Positions 32,962-42,943 of a DNA stretch of 64,000 nt are shown piece by piece. Position numbers and translations under genes: made by a program. Source of the DNA: Cordia subcordata. Its lineage: Eukaryota; Streptophyta; Magnoliopsida; Boraginales; Cordiaceae. The notes beneath the pieces are model-generated. The model saw only the letters and a list, made by a program, of their open reading frames with translations. It did not search any database and was not told where the DNA came from. The stretch spans positions 3,702,501 to 3,766,500 of the forward strand of contig JAPTOF010000028.1 of the NCBI GenBank assembly GCA_028554755.1, in the 5' to 3' direction. The first letter of the stretch is position 1. Each line of letters starts with the position of its first letter.

Positions 32962-34188
32962 ATGGCTGAGAGTATGCAACTCATTAGTGAGACTTTTGAG
33001 ATACCTTTAGAACGAGTTGATGGGATAGAGATGAGACCTAACGATGAGGTGATTAAGGGTGGAAATGATGATGTATGGGAGAGACAGCTAGAAAGAGAGG
33101 TTGATGGAGAGATAACATCTTGTAGTGAGGATGAAGATGAGCTTAATGATAACTTGGTTCTTGATGACTCTTGTGATTATGTTTTAGAGAAAGTAGTACC
33201 TTATCCTCTTAAGCTTTCAACGTCTCCTATTGAGTCACATGAGCTTTTTATTTCTCCTCATCCCACACATTTCGTACACATGGAAGTTGAGTGCTGTGTC
33301 GATAGTACTCAATTGCATTCCAAGTCGGCATTTAGGGAGTTTAGCGCGCATTCTCCCCTTGAGCATTCATGCATACATGATGAGGAATTCGTTGAGTCCC
33401 CATTGCCCCCTCCATTAGTGTCTACCCCATGTGAAAAGCATGATGGCGAGATGACACCCACTAGTGATGAATGTATTGATGAATTTAAAGAGACTCTAGC
33501 TAGTGAAGGTTTAAAGTCATCCACTAGGGAAAACAAGACATCAATTTCAGAGATTTTAGATGATAAGTTTCTTGGAGTTAAGAATCATGATGTTGAAGAG
33601 AATAGCAACTCTAAGAAGACACATAAGAAAGAAATTGATGTGCTTGGAAGAATGATCTATGGGTCTCTTTGGATGTTTGATGATTCATTGATGGAAATAA
33701 AGCCCATTAAGATCGAATCCACCCTTCATGAGAAGTTAGAACGACCTAGGCTTGATCATGTTATATCTTATGGAGAAGAAGAGTGTAGTACATCCACTTC
33801 CTATATCGTTGCTCCTTCTTCTCCAAATGTCGTTCCAACCCCCCTTTCCCATTCCATTGAGTCTTTCTTTTTGGAGCTCACGTTTGTGCCTTCATGCATA
33901 GAACATTTCCATCTAGGGTTAGAAAGCACGTTTCCCATGTTGCATGCATTAGACTTATCTTTGACCTATGGGGAAAGTGTGTTCTTAGCCCTTGATTATG
34001 AGAAGAAGGCATTGGGGTGGCTAATTAAAGAGCAAGCGGGACATGATTCTTCACGTTTGAGCATGCTTCATTCCACACTTGCGCATTCATTTGATATTTT
34101 AGGGTGGGATCTTGAAAAGGGGTGCACCATGCATTCATCGGCCCAACCCTTAGTGTATGACCCTTTCCTTCTATATTCTGTGCTTTGA
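32962..34188 (+). CDS. ORF2: acidic, Ser-rich conserved protein, same frame as ORF1
   Basis: 408 codons from the first ATG after the ORF1 stop, in the same reading frame. Order of features: an N-terminal helix-like stretch (KRMAESMQLI), RQLEREVDGEI, a very acidic segment SCSEDEDELNDNLVLDDS, a middle part with CEKHDGEMTPTSDECIDEF, then a short basic patch (NSNSKKTHKKEIDVLGRMIYG), WMFDDSLMEIKPIKIEST, a block LELTFVPSCIEHFHLGLEST and the C-terminal FLALDYEKKALGWL, LGWDLEKGC, VYDPFLL. The same blocks are conserved in E2, E3, E5 and E6, which suggests past selection. I recognise no catalytic motif and no membrane segment. It was probably the C-terminal part of one 635-residue product with ORF1. 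Confidence 0.7.
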   Translation: MAESMQLISETFEIPLERVDGIEMRPNDEVIKGGNDDVWERQLEREVDGEITSCSEDEDELNDNLVLDDSCDYVLEKVVPYPLKLSTSPIESHELFISPHPTHFVHMEVECCVDSTQLHSKSAFREFSAHSPLEHSCIHDEEFVESPLPPPLVSTPCEKHDGEMTPTSDECIDEFKETLASEGLKSSTRENKTSISEILDDKFLGVKNHDVEENSNSKKTHKKEIDVLGRMIYGSLWMFDDSLMEIKPIKIESTLHEKLERPRLDHVISYGEEECSTSTSYIVAPSSPNVVPTPLSHSIESFFLELTFVPSCIEHFHLGLESTFPMLHALDLSLTYGESVFLALDYEKKALGWLIKEQAGHDSSRLSMLHSTLAHSFDILGWDLEKGCTMHSSAQPLVYDPFLLYSVL

Positions 34189-34792
34189 TGATTATCCGGC
34201 AATTTGTGCCACGCAACTTTAAACATATTTTACTCTAACATTGGCGCCCGGCTGGAGGCGTTAAATCTAGCGTTACTAGGAGGCACCCTTGGCTTGTTCA
34301 TATTTTTCTTGCTTTTTTTGTATTTATTTGCCTTTGCCTTTGTATATAGTAGATTAGTTTTCTTGTACTTATTCTTGCTTTATACATAATAGATTAGATT
34401 GCTTTTGTTTATCTTACCTTTTTATATTTTAGGATTTCTTTTGTTTATTTTCATTCTTAGTGGGTTAGATTTTTACTCCCTTACTTGTTCTTGCTCATTT
34501 TCTTCATTTGTGCATCAATCCCTTACCCCGTGTTTACATCCTTGTTTATTATTTCAAATGTCAATGTGAGCTTGCATAGCATATCTTCTAATCTCTTCTT
34601 TGTTTTTTTGAGCATTAGTGCTTTCCACAAAAGATAGAGGCTAGTAGATCATTGGATTGTCTTTGGCATTTGCGGACTACATGGAAATGAGGTTGTATCT
34701 ATCCATCTTTTACTTGTCCTTCTCTATCCCTCTCCGCATTCCCCATATGTGTTTCATGTTGATTGCTTGTCGTGTGGCTTTGTGATTTTTGC
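34189..34792 (+). other. Untranslated tail of E7 with a conserved PBS-like block
   Basis: After the stop come cgcaactttaaacatatttt and then, at 34242-34258, TGGCGCCCGGCTGGAGG followed by cgttaaatctagcgttac and taggaggcaccc. This block is kept at the same place in E1, E2, E3 and E6. The rest is T-rich (34300-34620) and resembles the T-rich leaders that follow the PBS in E1 and E4. The short frame at 34204-34389 is a shadow. Confidence 0.55.
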
Positions 34793-35774
34793 TTAAGGAC
34801 GAGCAAAGTTTAGGTTTGGGGGTGTGGTTGCTCATTTATTGTTTATATCATATATGGGATAGATTCGCTTGCCATATCTTATTTTTGCTTAAAATGTGTT
34901 CAAATTTTTCAATTTTTTGTATATTTTGAGTTAGTTTATCTCCACGTTGGTTGGAGAGTTGGCTTTTGTTATTGACTTAATTGATTGGAGAAGATGAGGA
35001 TGTATTGTGGGGAGTAAATGGAGTGTAGGGTATGACCTAGACTTCGAAGAGAATCCTTTTGAAAACTGTGGGGAGTGAGTATTTCTAAGAATGCACCTTG
35101 TAGCTTCCCCACAACTTGGTTGGAAAAAGTGTTTTTAAAGGGTTGTTGATATGAGTGCCCATTCCTTGATTGGTTCTTTTAGTTTGCCTTAGCCTCTTCT
35201 TTTTCCTTTCTTTTTGTTCTATTTATGTATTGAAAAAAAAAAAAGCAACAAACAAACAAAAATGAAAAAAAAAATGAGAAAAAAAGAGAAAAGCCAAAAG
35301 GCAACAAAAAGATTGAAAAGTGAAGTATGTTGAATAAGTGTCAAGTGGCATAATGTCAATTTGACACAAGTATTTCTTTTGTTTATTTTTATGTATTGTG
35401 GATAAGGCTCTTACGTCAATGTGAGCCATTGTGATGTATCTTCTCTTCCTTGTATCTTTGGGGCTAAGTCCATATTGGGAGGCCATGTTTGTAGATAGGG
35501 CATAAAGTATCAACATCCCGAGTGCGTGAGTTGGAATCCTAAGTTGTGGCGGTTCTAGCCATTTGGTAAATTTCAAAGAGGTGTGAGACCCCTTGTGATC
35601 AAAGGGAGGATCCGAAAAAGACTAAGGAAGCCCTTACATGAAAAGAATGACTCCTTGTACCCCTTGGATGCGAAAAGATAGCAAGTCAATGCAATTGGCA
35701 ACTCTTTGAAAAGCATGAGGATAGACTTCATTTGGGCTTGCTTGAGGACAAGCAAGGGGAAGGTTTGGGGGTGT
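34793..35774 (+). other. Conserved 3' region of E7 bounded by two polypurine motifs
   Basis: Begins with AAGGACGAGCAAAGTTTAGG then TTTGGGGGTGTGG (34796-34828) and ends with GAGGACAAGCAAGGGGAAGG then TTTGGGGGTGT directly before the 3' LTR. Between them lies non-coding DNA conserved in E1, E6 and E8, with an A-rich tract (35232-35315). The apparent open frames on the minus strand (35223-35803) follow this tract and are not genes. Confidence 0.7.
35745..35774 (+). promoter_or_regulatory. Polypurine tract of E7
   Basis: Purine-rich GAGGACAAGCAAGGGGAAGG then TTTGGGGGTGT abuts the 3' LTR; plus-strand DNA synthesis would be primed here. Confidence 0.8.
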
Positions 35775-37325
35775 TGATGTGTGTCATTTGTGCATGTTTG
35801 CATCTAGTTTTTGCATGCATATTTAAGGGTGTTTACAGTATAATTGAGTGCACTTAGCACAAAGTTTATGCATATTTGTTAATATTTGTACATAATGTAT
35901 TTAGGTGCATAAATACTATATTAAGTGTTATATTCCATGTTTTAGGAGTGTTTTGGAAGGGTTCAAGCTTATGCGAGGAAGAAATGAGCTAACGGATGAA
36001 GACCGGAAGAAAAGGAATAAAGAAGAGATCATTCTGATCCAGCCGGTCGACTTAGAAGAAGAGCCCGTCGACCGTTTAGGTCGACCGGCCGCTCCAGAGA
36101 ATAAAAGATTTGAAGCCGGTCGAGTTCCTCAAGAAGCCGGTCGACCGGTTGTACGCTGAAGAAATCCATAAAAAGCTCGTTTCAGCTCATTTTCAGGGGA
36201 GGAACTTTTATTTCTTAAATCTAATAAACCCTAACCCTTTACCCACTACACAAAACACCCTAAACCACCATCTAAACCCCACACCAAACTAGGATTGAAG
36301 CATTAAACAAAGATTTGAAGGATTTGTACGGATTTGGAAGCAAGAATTTAGGGAAGTTCTTCTTGTTCTTTCTCTATTTCTTGTAAATATATTGCTAGAC
36401 TAAACTAGATTTAGGGTTGATTGTTGTTGTATATTAGATTAGGGCTTTGAATAATGGATTTGTGTAGATCTTTGGCTCTTAATACATGTTTATTTACATA
36501 AATTTATGGCATGATTCAATATGTCTATGTATTGGAAATCAAACATGTCTATGCGTTTGTTAAAATGCCTAAGTGAATATGCTTGTGTTATTTGTGCTTA
36601 AAATGCTCTTATCTACTTATTTGGGTGATGTGATTGTGTTTAATCTCATGGCTTTGCTTAGTAGAGTAGGCTTTAGCTTTAAATCCAGCTAATAGGTTAC
36701 ATGCTATGCTTAGTCGAGTTTAGGTGCTAGTCCTTAGCTTCAAATCCAGCCAAGCGGATAAGTTAACCTAGACTAGAGTATCCCTCACCCACGTTAGTGT
36801 TGGTTAATTGAGCCTTAATGTCATGTAGTGTTTAGGTGCTAGTCCTTGGCTTTAAATCCAGCCAAAAGGATAAGTTCTAAGCACGGATTGCGTAGGCTAG
36901 GAGGGATTGGCCCTTAGCTTTAAATCCAGCTAACGGGTTAAACTACTAGTATTGGTTAGGAGAACCCTCGATCAACACAACGGCAATAGAAGTCCCGAGC
37001 TTTAGATAGACATCATCTGTTATCATAGCCCAAGTCTTGTTGCAATGCAATCGCCCTAGGTCCCCCTCTTCTTTATTAGTGTTTCCTTCCTTAGTTTGGC
37101 TCCTTTAAGTTCCTCCATTGATTAGTTTTTATTTTCCTTTTTCCGAGCTCCCTTCCATCCCAAAGTAAGTACACACACGCACGTGGCTAGTTTAAGGCAC
37201 CCGAGCACATAGAGACTAAACTAAGGTAGCCTCTCTGTGGATTCGACCCCGCACTTGCACACACTGTACTACACACGTCCCGTGCCCTTGCGGGCTATTT
37301 AGGCTTGTGCTCAAATAGCGTGTCA
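35775..37325 (+). repeat. 3' LTR of E7
   Basis: 1551 bp, TGATGTGTGTCA to AAATAGCGTGTCA. Compared with the 5' LTR it lacks about 62 bp inside the CCGGTCGACC array (36040-36160), has an extra palindrome unit of about 14 bp there and has an extra 13-bp T-rich insert near 37126-37142. Telobox at 36226-36234. The frame 35905-36159 is the palindrome array read as protein (PVDRLGRP, AGRPVVR), not a gene. Confidence 0.9.
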
Positions 37326-37330
37326 CTATT

Positions 37331-38836
37331 GTAGAAAGATTATCACAGGCCAATATAAGAGGTTGAACTAGAATATGCAAAGCTCTGAGAATATAAGTTA
37401 GCCAAGTTTTGTCAGCTATAGTTTATGCTATTGCCCTATACTCAACCCTGTAGAATTTCTAGAAATAGTAGGCTGCTTTTTGAAACTCCAAGTTATAAGA
37501 TTAGGCCCTAGAAAAGTACAGTAGCAAGTCATTAATCTTTCGTCTATAACATCAGAAGCCCAATCACTATTTGAAAAGAAATGCAAAGTAAGTGAGCCAG
37601 GTATGAACTAAAGTCCTTGAGTCAAAGTCCTTTTGATAAACCTTAGAATCCTCTTGAGTACAGTGTAGTCTTGGTCTGTTGGAGCATGCATCGTTTGAGA
37701 GACAACACTCATAGCATATTATAAATCAGATCTGGTCATAGTCATGTACTAGAGTACACCCACAAGACTCCTAAATAAAGTAGGATTTGAAAAGGATACA
37801 ACAACTGCAGTATCTTTGGAATCATGCTTAGATGCTACTGGAGTCACTCAGGCTTGCAAGTGGACAATCCTATTTTCTCCAATATATCTTTTGCATATTT
37901 AGTTTGAGTTAACAAAAACCTAGCAGAATTTTCCTTGACTTCAATACCTAACAAGTAAGATAAAATTCTAAGATATTTCATAGCAAAGTGCAGCTGCATC
38001 TCTGAAATAAAAGATTGAATACCAATCTCAATACTCCCAATTAGGATGATATCATCAACATACACTAGGAGAATTAGAATGTGATTGATAGATATATGCA
38101 TAAAGAGAGAAGTATCTACAGCTCTATTACAGAAACCCTTTGCCAATTAAAAGGAAGATAATCTGGAATATTAGGCCCTTGGGGCCTATTTAAGACCATA
38201 GAAAGACTTATGAAGTTTGCAAACAAACTTAGGATGAGCCTGATTAGTGAATCCTGGAGGCTGAGTCATAAACACGATCTCCTATAAATCAACATGCAGA
38301 AAAGCATTTGACACATCCATCTGATGTAATGCCCACCCATAATGTAAGGCCAAAGATAGAACAATTCTAATAGTATAGGGCTCAATGATAGTGCTAAAAA
38401 TCTATGAGTAATCAATACCCTGTTCCTCATGAAACCTTAGCCATCAATCTAGCTTTGAACCTAGTGATACTACCATTTGCATTTCTTTTTATCTTGTAAA
38501 CCTACTTGCACCCAACTGGTTGCCTGCCAAGGGGAAAAGGAACTAATGACCAAGTCCCCTGTGCTTGTAAAGCACTGTATTCTTCCATCATTGCTTGCTC
38601 CTAAAAGGCATACTGGTTAGACTCTTTATAGGTAGTAGGTTTAGTTTTTGAGGAAACAAGAGATATACTATGCAAATTGTATAGAGGAGGAGGTAAAGAA
38701 CCAATTTTACTCCTAGTCAACGTAGGATATGTGTTGACTGGAGCAGAGGTAGAGGGATAAGATAAACATGCAGAAGAAGAACTAGCAGGTTAATGATGAG
38801 TATGAACAGAACTAGATCCACTATTATCAGCCATAG
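37331..38836 (-). pseudogene. RT and RNase H of N
   Basis: Minus strand. Near 38330-38250 it encodes QMDVSNAFLH and FMTQPPGF, typical of copia RT. 38146-37844 is open and holds the catalytic box YVDDIILIGS followed by LLGIEVKE, FLLTQTKYAKDIL and KIGLSTCKPE, with the YVDD intact. RNase H follows with frameshifts (37840-37331). Many stops upstream of 38150. Segment 38160-38836 also includes the decayed integrase-RT spacer. Confidence 0.75.
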
Positions 38837-39819
38837 TGATGCAACCTAATTCTATTTATATTAGGATTTGGATTTGTTATCTATTATTGAGTCCTACTGT
38901 TATTTGTTATTGAGTCCTAGTTATATTAGAATTAGTTTATTAGCTATTTTTATATGAAAAATATTGGTAGAGTCAAATTCTATTTAGTTTTGGATTCCAA
39001 AAATAGCTATATATAAGGGTGAAAGTTCTCATTGTTATATGAACTTTTCCAAAATTTTCATTAACATATTTATTCCCTTTCTTAGGGTTTATTATCTATG
39101 GGATTTCTTGGCTATTTTTAGCCTTGAAATTAAGCTCCTCGATTCTTCTACTTTCTTGTTTATGTTCTCCAAATTTTTCGTTGTGTTAGCTGGTATTAGA
39201 GCAAGGTTTTTCCCTTGATCAACAACAATGAGATGGAGGCGTTAGTTGGTATCTGGAGTTTTTCTTCCCTGATCAACAACAACGACATAGAGAATTACAA
39301 GAGTTGAGAAGACAAGTTGAAGCCTTATCCCAGCGCTTTGCGTAATTAGAAACTCTAACTCATGATGACGACCATGATGAGTCAAGGAAGAGATGTCTTC
39401 AAGTCAAGCATCTCGTTCCATATCAGGGTGATTTAGTGGACCATGGTGGTGGAAAACTCGAGGATGAGTTCTTTTTGCACCTTGGGAGACTGATGCAACC
39501 CAATTCTAGTTATATTAGGATTTGGATTTATTATCTGTTATTGAGTCCTAGTTATATTAGAATTAGTTTATTAGCTATTTTTATATGGAAAGTACTGGTA
39601 GAGTCAAATTCTATTTAGTTTTGGATTCCTAAAATAGCTATATATAAGGGTGAAAGTTCTCATTGTTAGATGAACTCTTCCAAAATTATTCATTAATATA
39701 TTTATTCCCTCTCTTAGGGTTTATTATATATGGGATTTCTTGGTTAATTTTAGCCTTGAAATTAAGCTCCTTGATTCTTCTACTTTCTTGTTTATGTTCT
39801 CCAAATATTTACTGCATTA
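38837..39819 (+). mobile_element. T1: miniature LTR retrotransposon (TRIM-like)
   Basis: 983 bp. LTRs 38837-39188 (352 bp) and 39491-39819 (329 bp), both starting TGATGCAACC and ending TTA. The target duplication catag is at 38832-38836 and 39820-39824. The PBS TGGTATTAGAGC (39191-39202) is tRNA-iMet type. The internal part is only about 300 bp and retains a scrap of gag-like coding (LRRQVEALSQRFA near 39300-39345, then HDDDHDES and FFLHLGR at the end), which suggests derivation by deletion from a gag-bearing parent. The LTRs carry a telobox (39082-39090, 39714-39722). It cannot code for its own mobility. Confidence 0.85.
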
Positions 39820-39824
39820 CATAG

Positions 39825-40494
39825 TGATGGGAGATGAGTTGAGAATAGAAGATATGGGTGGAGTGGTAGAATTTTCTGAAGATTGTGGAGTTAGATGATG
39901 ATCAATGCTAGGAATAGGAATTGGTGATAATGTAGAAGGATTGAAAGTAGGCACAACAGATGCAGGGATTTAAGATACAAGTGCAGGATGAATATTGAGT
40001 GTGTCTAACTCTAATGATACTGCAGAGTGATATCTACTGTGAAAAAGGAGCTGAAAAGTGGGAAATAAAGTGAGGAGAGAAGGTAGATGATGCAAAAGAG
40101 AAAGTTATTTCAACATGTTTCACATGCCTAGATAAATAAACCCTATTAGTAGTCATGTCTAGGCATCTATACCCTTTAGTAGTAGAAGAGTAGCCTAAGA
40201 AGACACAAGGAATGGATTTGTTTTATAGTTTATGATCTAGAAACAAAGGCAACCAAATAGCTTTAGAGCATTGTAATCTAGTTGTATATGGTATAAATAT
40301 TGATAGGGTGAGTGATTTGGAAGCACTGGAGTAAGTAGTCTGTTAATCAAGCAGTTTGCAGTGGCCAAAGCTTCCAACCAATAATTTGAAAGTAGTTTAC
40401 TGTAGTTTAAAAGAGATAAGGTAGTTTCCATTAGGTGGAGATGTTTTCTTAGTAGACTAAGAAGCATTGTTGCCTTGCATTTGTTGAAAACCAT
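39825..40494 (-). pseudogene. Integrase C-terminal remnant and spacer of N
   Basis: Open from 40494 to 40237: LRKHLHLMETTLSLL, NYWLEALATANCLINRLLTP, YQYLYH, LKLFGCLCF, the copia segment that follows the integrase catalytic core. It continues in broken frames to about 40110. The DDE core itself is missing: gag is joined directly to this point, so an internal deletion removed protease and most of integrase. 39825-40100 is decayed spacer. Confidence 0.75.
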
Positions 40495-41263
40495 CCCTTA
40501 TTGGACCTTCTCTTTGAGTTCTTCCCCCCCCTATTTGAATTTTTACCCCCTTCCCTTCCTCTATGATTGTTGTTTGCAGCATAGAGAGCAATACGTTGGT
40601 CAGAGAAAGAAGGCTGAGTGGAAAAATGATATTCAAGGTGTTTTTGAAGGAAAGGTTTAGTTCTTCACTTAGAAGAAGATTAATAAGAGCAGGAAAAGTG
40701 ATAGACATCTCTTTGACCTTTAAAGAGGAGACAAGAGAATCATAGGAAGAGGGTAAACCTTTGAGAATATAAAACACCCTTTCTTCTTCCTAGGTATAGC
40801 TAGATGATCAGTAAGGACCTTGATTTCATCCAAATATTGTTGCATTGACCTTGATCCTTTTGTTACATTGAGCAATTTCTTTCTCAATTGATATATATGT
40901 GATCTACTGCCTGACTTAAATCTTGCTCCAAAACTTTCCAAATCTTAAAAGTAGTGGAAAGCTCATAATGGTGGCCCAAGAGCCATAAAAGCATGTTTTC
41001 AAGTACTCATCAATGGTAGCCCAAGAGGTTCACTCTAGATTAGGGATTGTTATACCAGCATGTTGATGAATCACAGAAGATAGATAAGGAGCTCTACCTA
41101 GAACATGATTTTGAAGCTTGTTGGCCCTCAGCAATGATTGAAATTGAAGTCTCCAAGTTGAATAATTGGTATTGTCTAGTTTGACGTTGACTAGAGCAGG
41201 AAAATGTTGACGCTGCCAGAAAACTTTAAGAGAAGTGATAATATTTGGATTGATTTGAATCAC
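40457..41263 (-). pseudogene. Gag of N
   Basis: Starts near 41263. KLDNTNYSTWRLQFQSLLRAN is the usual start of a copia gag, followed by LRKKLLNVTKGSRSMQQYLDEIKVLTDHL and ILKGLPSSYDSLVSSLKVKE, the UBN2-type gag signatures. At least three frameshifts or stops break it. No CCHC knuckle is left before the deletion junction at about 40490. Confidence 0.75.
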
Positions 41264-41408
41264 AAGAAATAGAGGAAGCTAATTATGGCTTCACATTTAC
41301 AAAACTAGGACAATTGAGAAGAATTTGATGAGATTGAATAATAGGCTCAAGGAGAGATCTCTTGTTGCAAGCTAGAAGACTAATGAGATCTAAATCAAAC
41401 AATATGCA

Positions 41409-42943
41409 TAATCGTGTCCTTTTTCAGTGCAAGCTCTAAAGACCCACAAGTGCACGGATCAATGCAGTGTAGTGTGTGCGAGAATGGGTGTCGAGCCATA
41501 GAGAGGCGATGTTGTGGGATGGATTCTACATGTGTGTGTCCTAGAGAATGCCTAAAAAAGAAACCTAAACTAATTATTTTTTGGTGTTTTGGATGATTGG
41601 GAACTCTAGCTAAAAAAAATTAAACTAAACTATGGGAATAGAAAGTGGGGAAATAAGCTAATCTAAAGGAAACTAACAAATGCAAAATTAGTGTGACTTC
41701 AACTTATGAATGGGTAATTCTATACTCAGATGCTATGGGATTAAAGGATGATGGCTTACTTCAGAAATTTCTCTTAACCAGGTTGCTAAATTAGTGTCCT
41801 AATTTCCCCCTAGGACCCGGTGCAAATCCATCCCTAGGTTTCGCCTCCTAGAGCTACGACGCGGTCTTTATGACCTAAGGCCTTAAGAGTGAACAATTAG
41901 CTTCGTAGGTGACTTAGAATGAACTTGCCCTAGTACCTAAACCATTGATAGGATTTAAAGCCAAGACCTAGTGTCGCTAAGGTCGACTAAACTTATCCTG
42001 AAACCTATTGGTTGGATTTAAAGCCAAAAGAGACTCGGCCTAGGCTACCCTAAATTACTTGCTGTCATTCTATGGTCACTATATTTGACTTGCTAGAACA
42101 TTCATACATGTTCTTGGCCAAGGTGTTCGTGAATAATGGGATCTATTCAACTATCAAACATCATCATGCCAAGATTACACCATTAGAAGCAATTAACAAC
42201 CAATATGTATGCGTTATTGAAGTCATACTCATTACTAGGTATGCAAATATACATATAGACATGAATATAAGCATTACCCACTTCATAGCATCCACATATA
42301 CGCACATAGACATGATTATAGCATGGATTAATTCAATTTATATACATGCTGCTCATCTAGGCATTTTATCTAACGCTTAGACATGAATGAGAAAATAACC
42401 ATTTGAATAAAAAAATTAAAACATATATATATCTAGCCATCAAATCCCATATCAAAAGAGTGTGTAGTTAACCCATTATATAAGCAAAATCATCCTACAC
42501 AAGTCTACTCAATCATAATAGGAAATAGAATGAAAAAGAGATTGGGAAGCTTCCCATTCATCCTAGCTAATCTTGTGCAAAGCTCTTGAGCAAACTTGAA
42601 TCAAATGTCTGAAACCCTCTAAATCCACTTGCTTGAAGGTGATAAATGTGTGAAAGAGTGTATGTGAGGCGATTGAAAACTAGGGTTAAGTGTGTGAGAT
42701 GTAGGTGTGAAGTGTGTAATAGGTCTAAAAATCTTCCTTCAAAAAAATTCCCCCTTTTTAAGTCTAAAAATCGAGCTTTTTATATTAGCAACTTTGCGCC
42801 AATTGACCGGCTCTAAAGGGGTAGTCGATCGACTTTTATTGGTAGCTCTCTGGAATGGCCAATCGACAAGGAGGAACTCAACTGGCAATTTTTTATTGCT
42901 TTCTGGAGTGGCCGGTTGACCGCCTTTTCCTCTTGGTCGTCCA
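41409..42943 (-). repeat. E8 LTR, U5-side part
   Basis: Related to S1: both share gtgcaagctctaaagac, ggatcaatgcagtgtagtgt and gcgagaa-gggtgtcg blocks. It holds ttggttggatttaaagccaa (42009-42028) and the palindrome-like tagtcgatcgac (42822-42833) and gccggttgaccgcc (42911-42924). The exact left end is uncertain (41405-41430). Its sequence resumes at 44884 after S1. Confidence 0.65.

Larger units (their letters stand above)
30481..37325 (+). mobile_element. E7: best copy of the non-autonomous knuckle-ORF LTR family
   Basis: 6845 bp. LTRs 30481-32067 and 35775-37325, PBS 32074-32090, one long frame (32281-34188, one internal stop), tail, conserved 3' region and PPT directly before the 3' LTR. 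The target duplication ctatt (30476-30480 and 37326-37330) lies in the RNase H region of N. The two LTRs are nearly alike apart from three indels, so the insertion is young for this window. It has no protease, RT, RNase H or integrase and no room for them; transposition must rely on proteins supplied in trans, presumably by a gypsy relative with the same PBS type. Confidence 0.9.
30033..41408 (-). mobile_element. N: copia element split by E7 and T1
   Basis: Minus strand. 3' LTR 30258-30033, RNase H (split by E7 at 30475/37331), RT, a spacer (split by T1), an integrase remnant joined to gag by an internal deletion, and gag to 41263. No 5' LTR is found on the right, so this copy is truncated there. 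Total without insertions is about 3.6 kb. It is unrelated in LTR to the C1/C2 family, and its gag is of the short-gag type with a GLPSSYDSLV-like signature. Confidence 0.75.

Noticed and set aside
35905..36159. 84-codon frame with PVDRLGRP and AGRPVVR repeats
   Set aside because: It is the GGTCGACC palindrome array of the LTR read in one frame. The array changes by indels that are not multiples of three between the two LTRs.
42072..42380. 102-codon frame inside the E8 LTR
   Set aside because: The same LTR region in S1 and E5 does not keep the frame, and no motif is visible.
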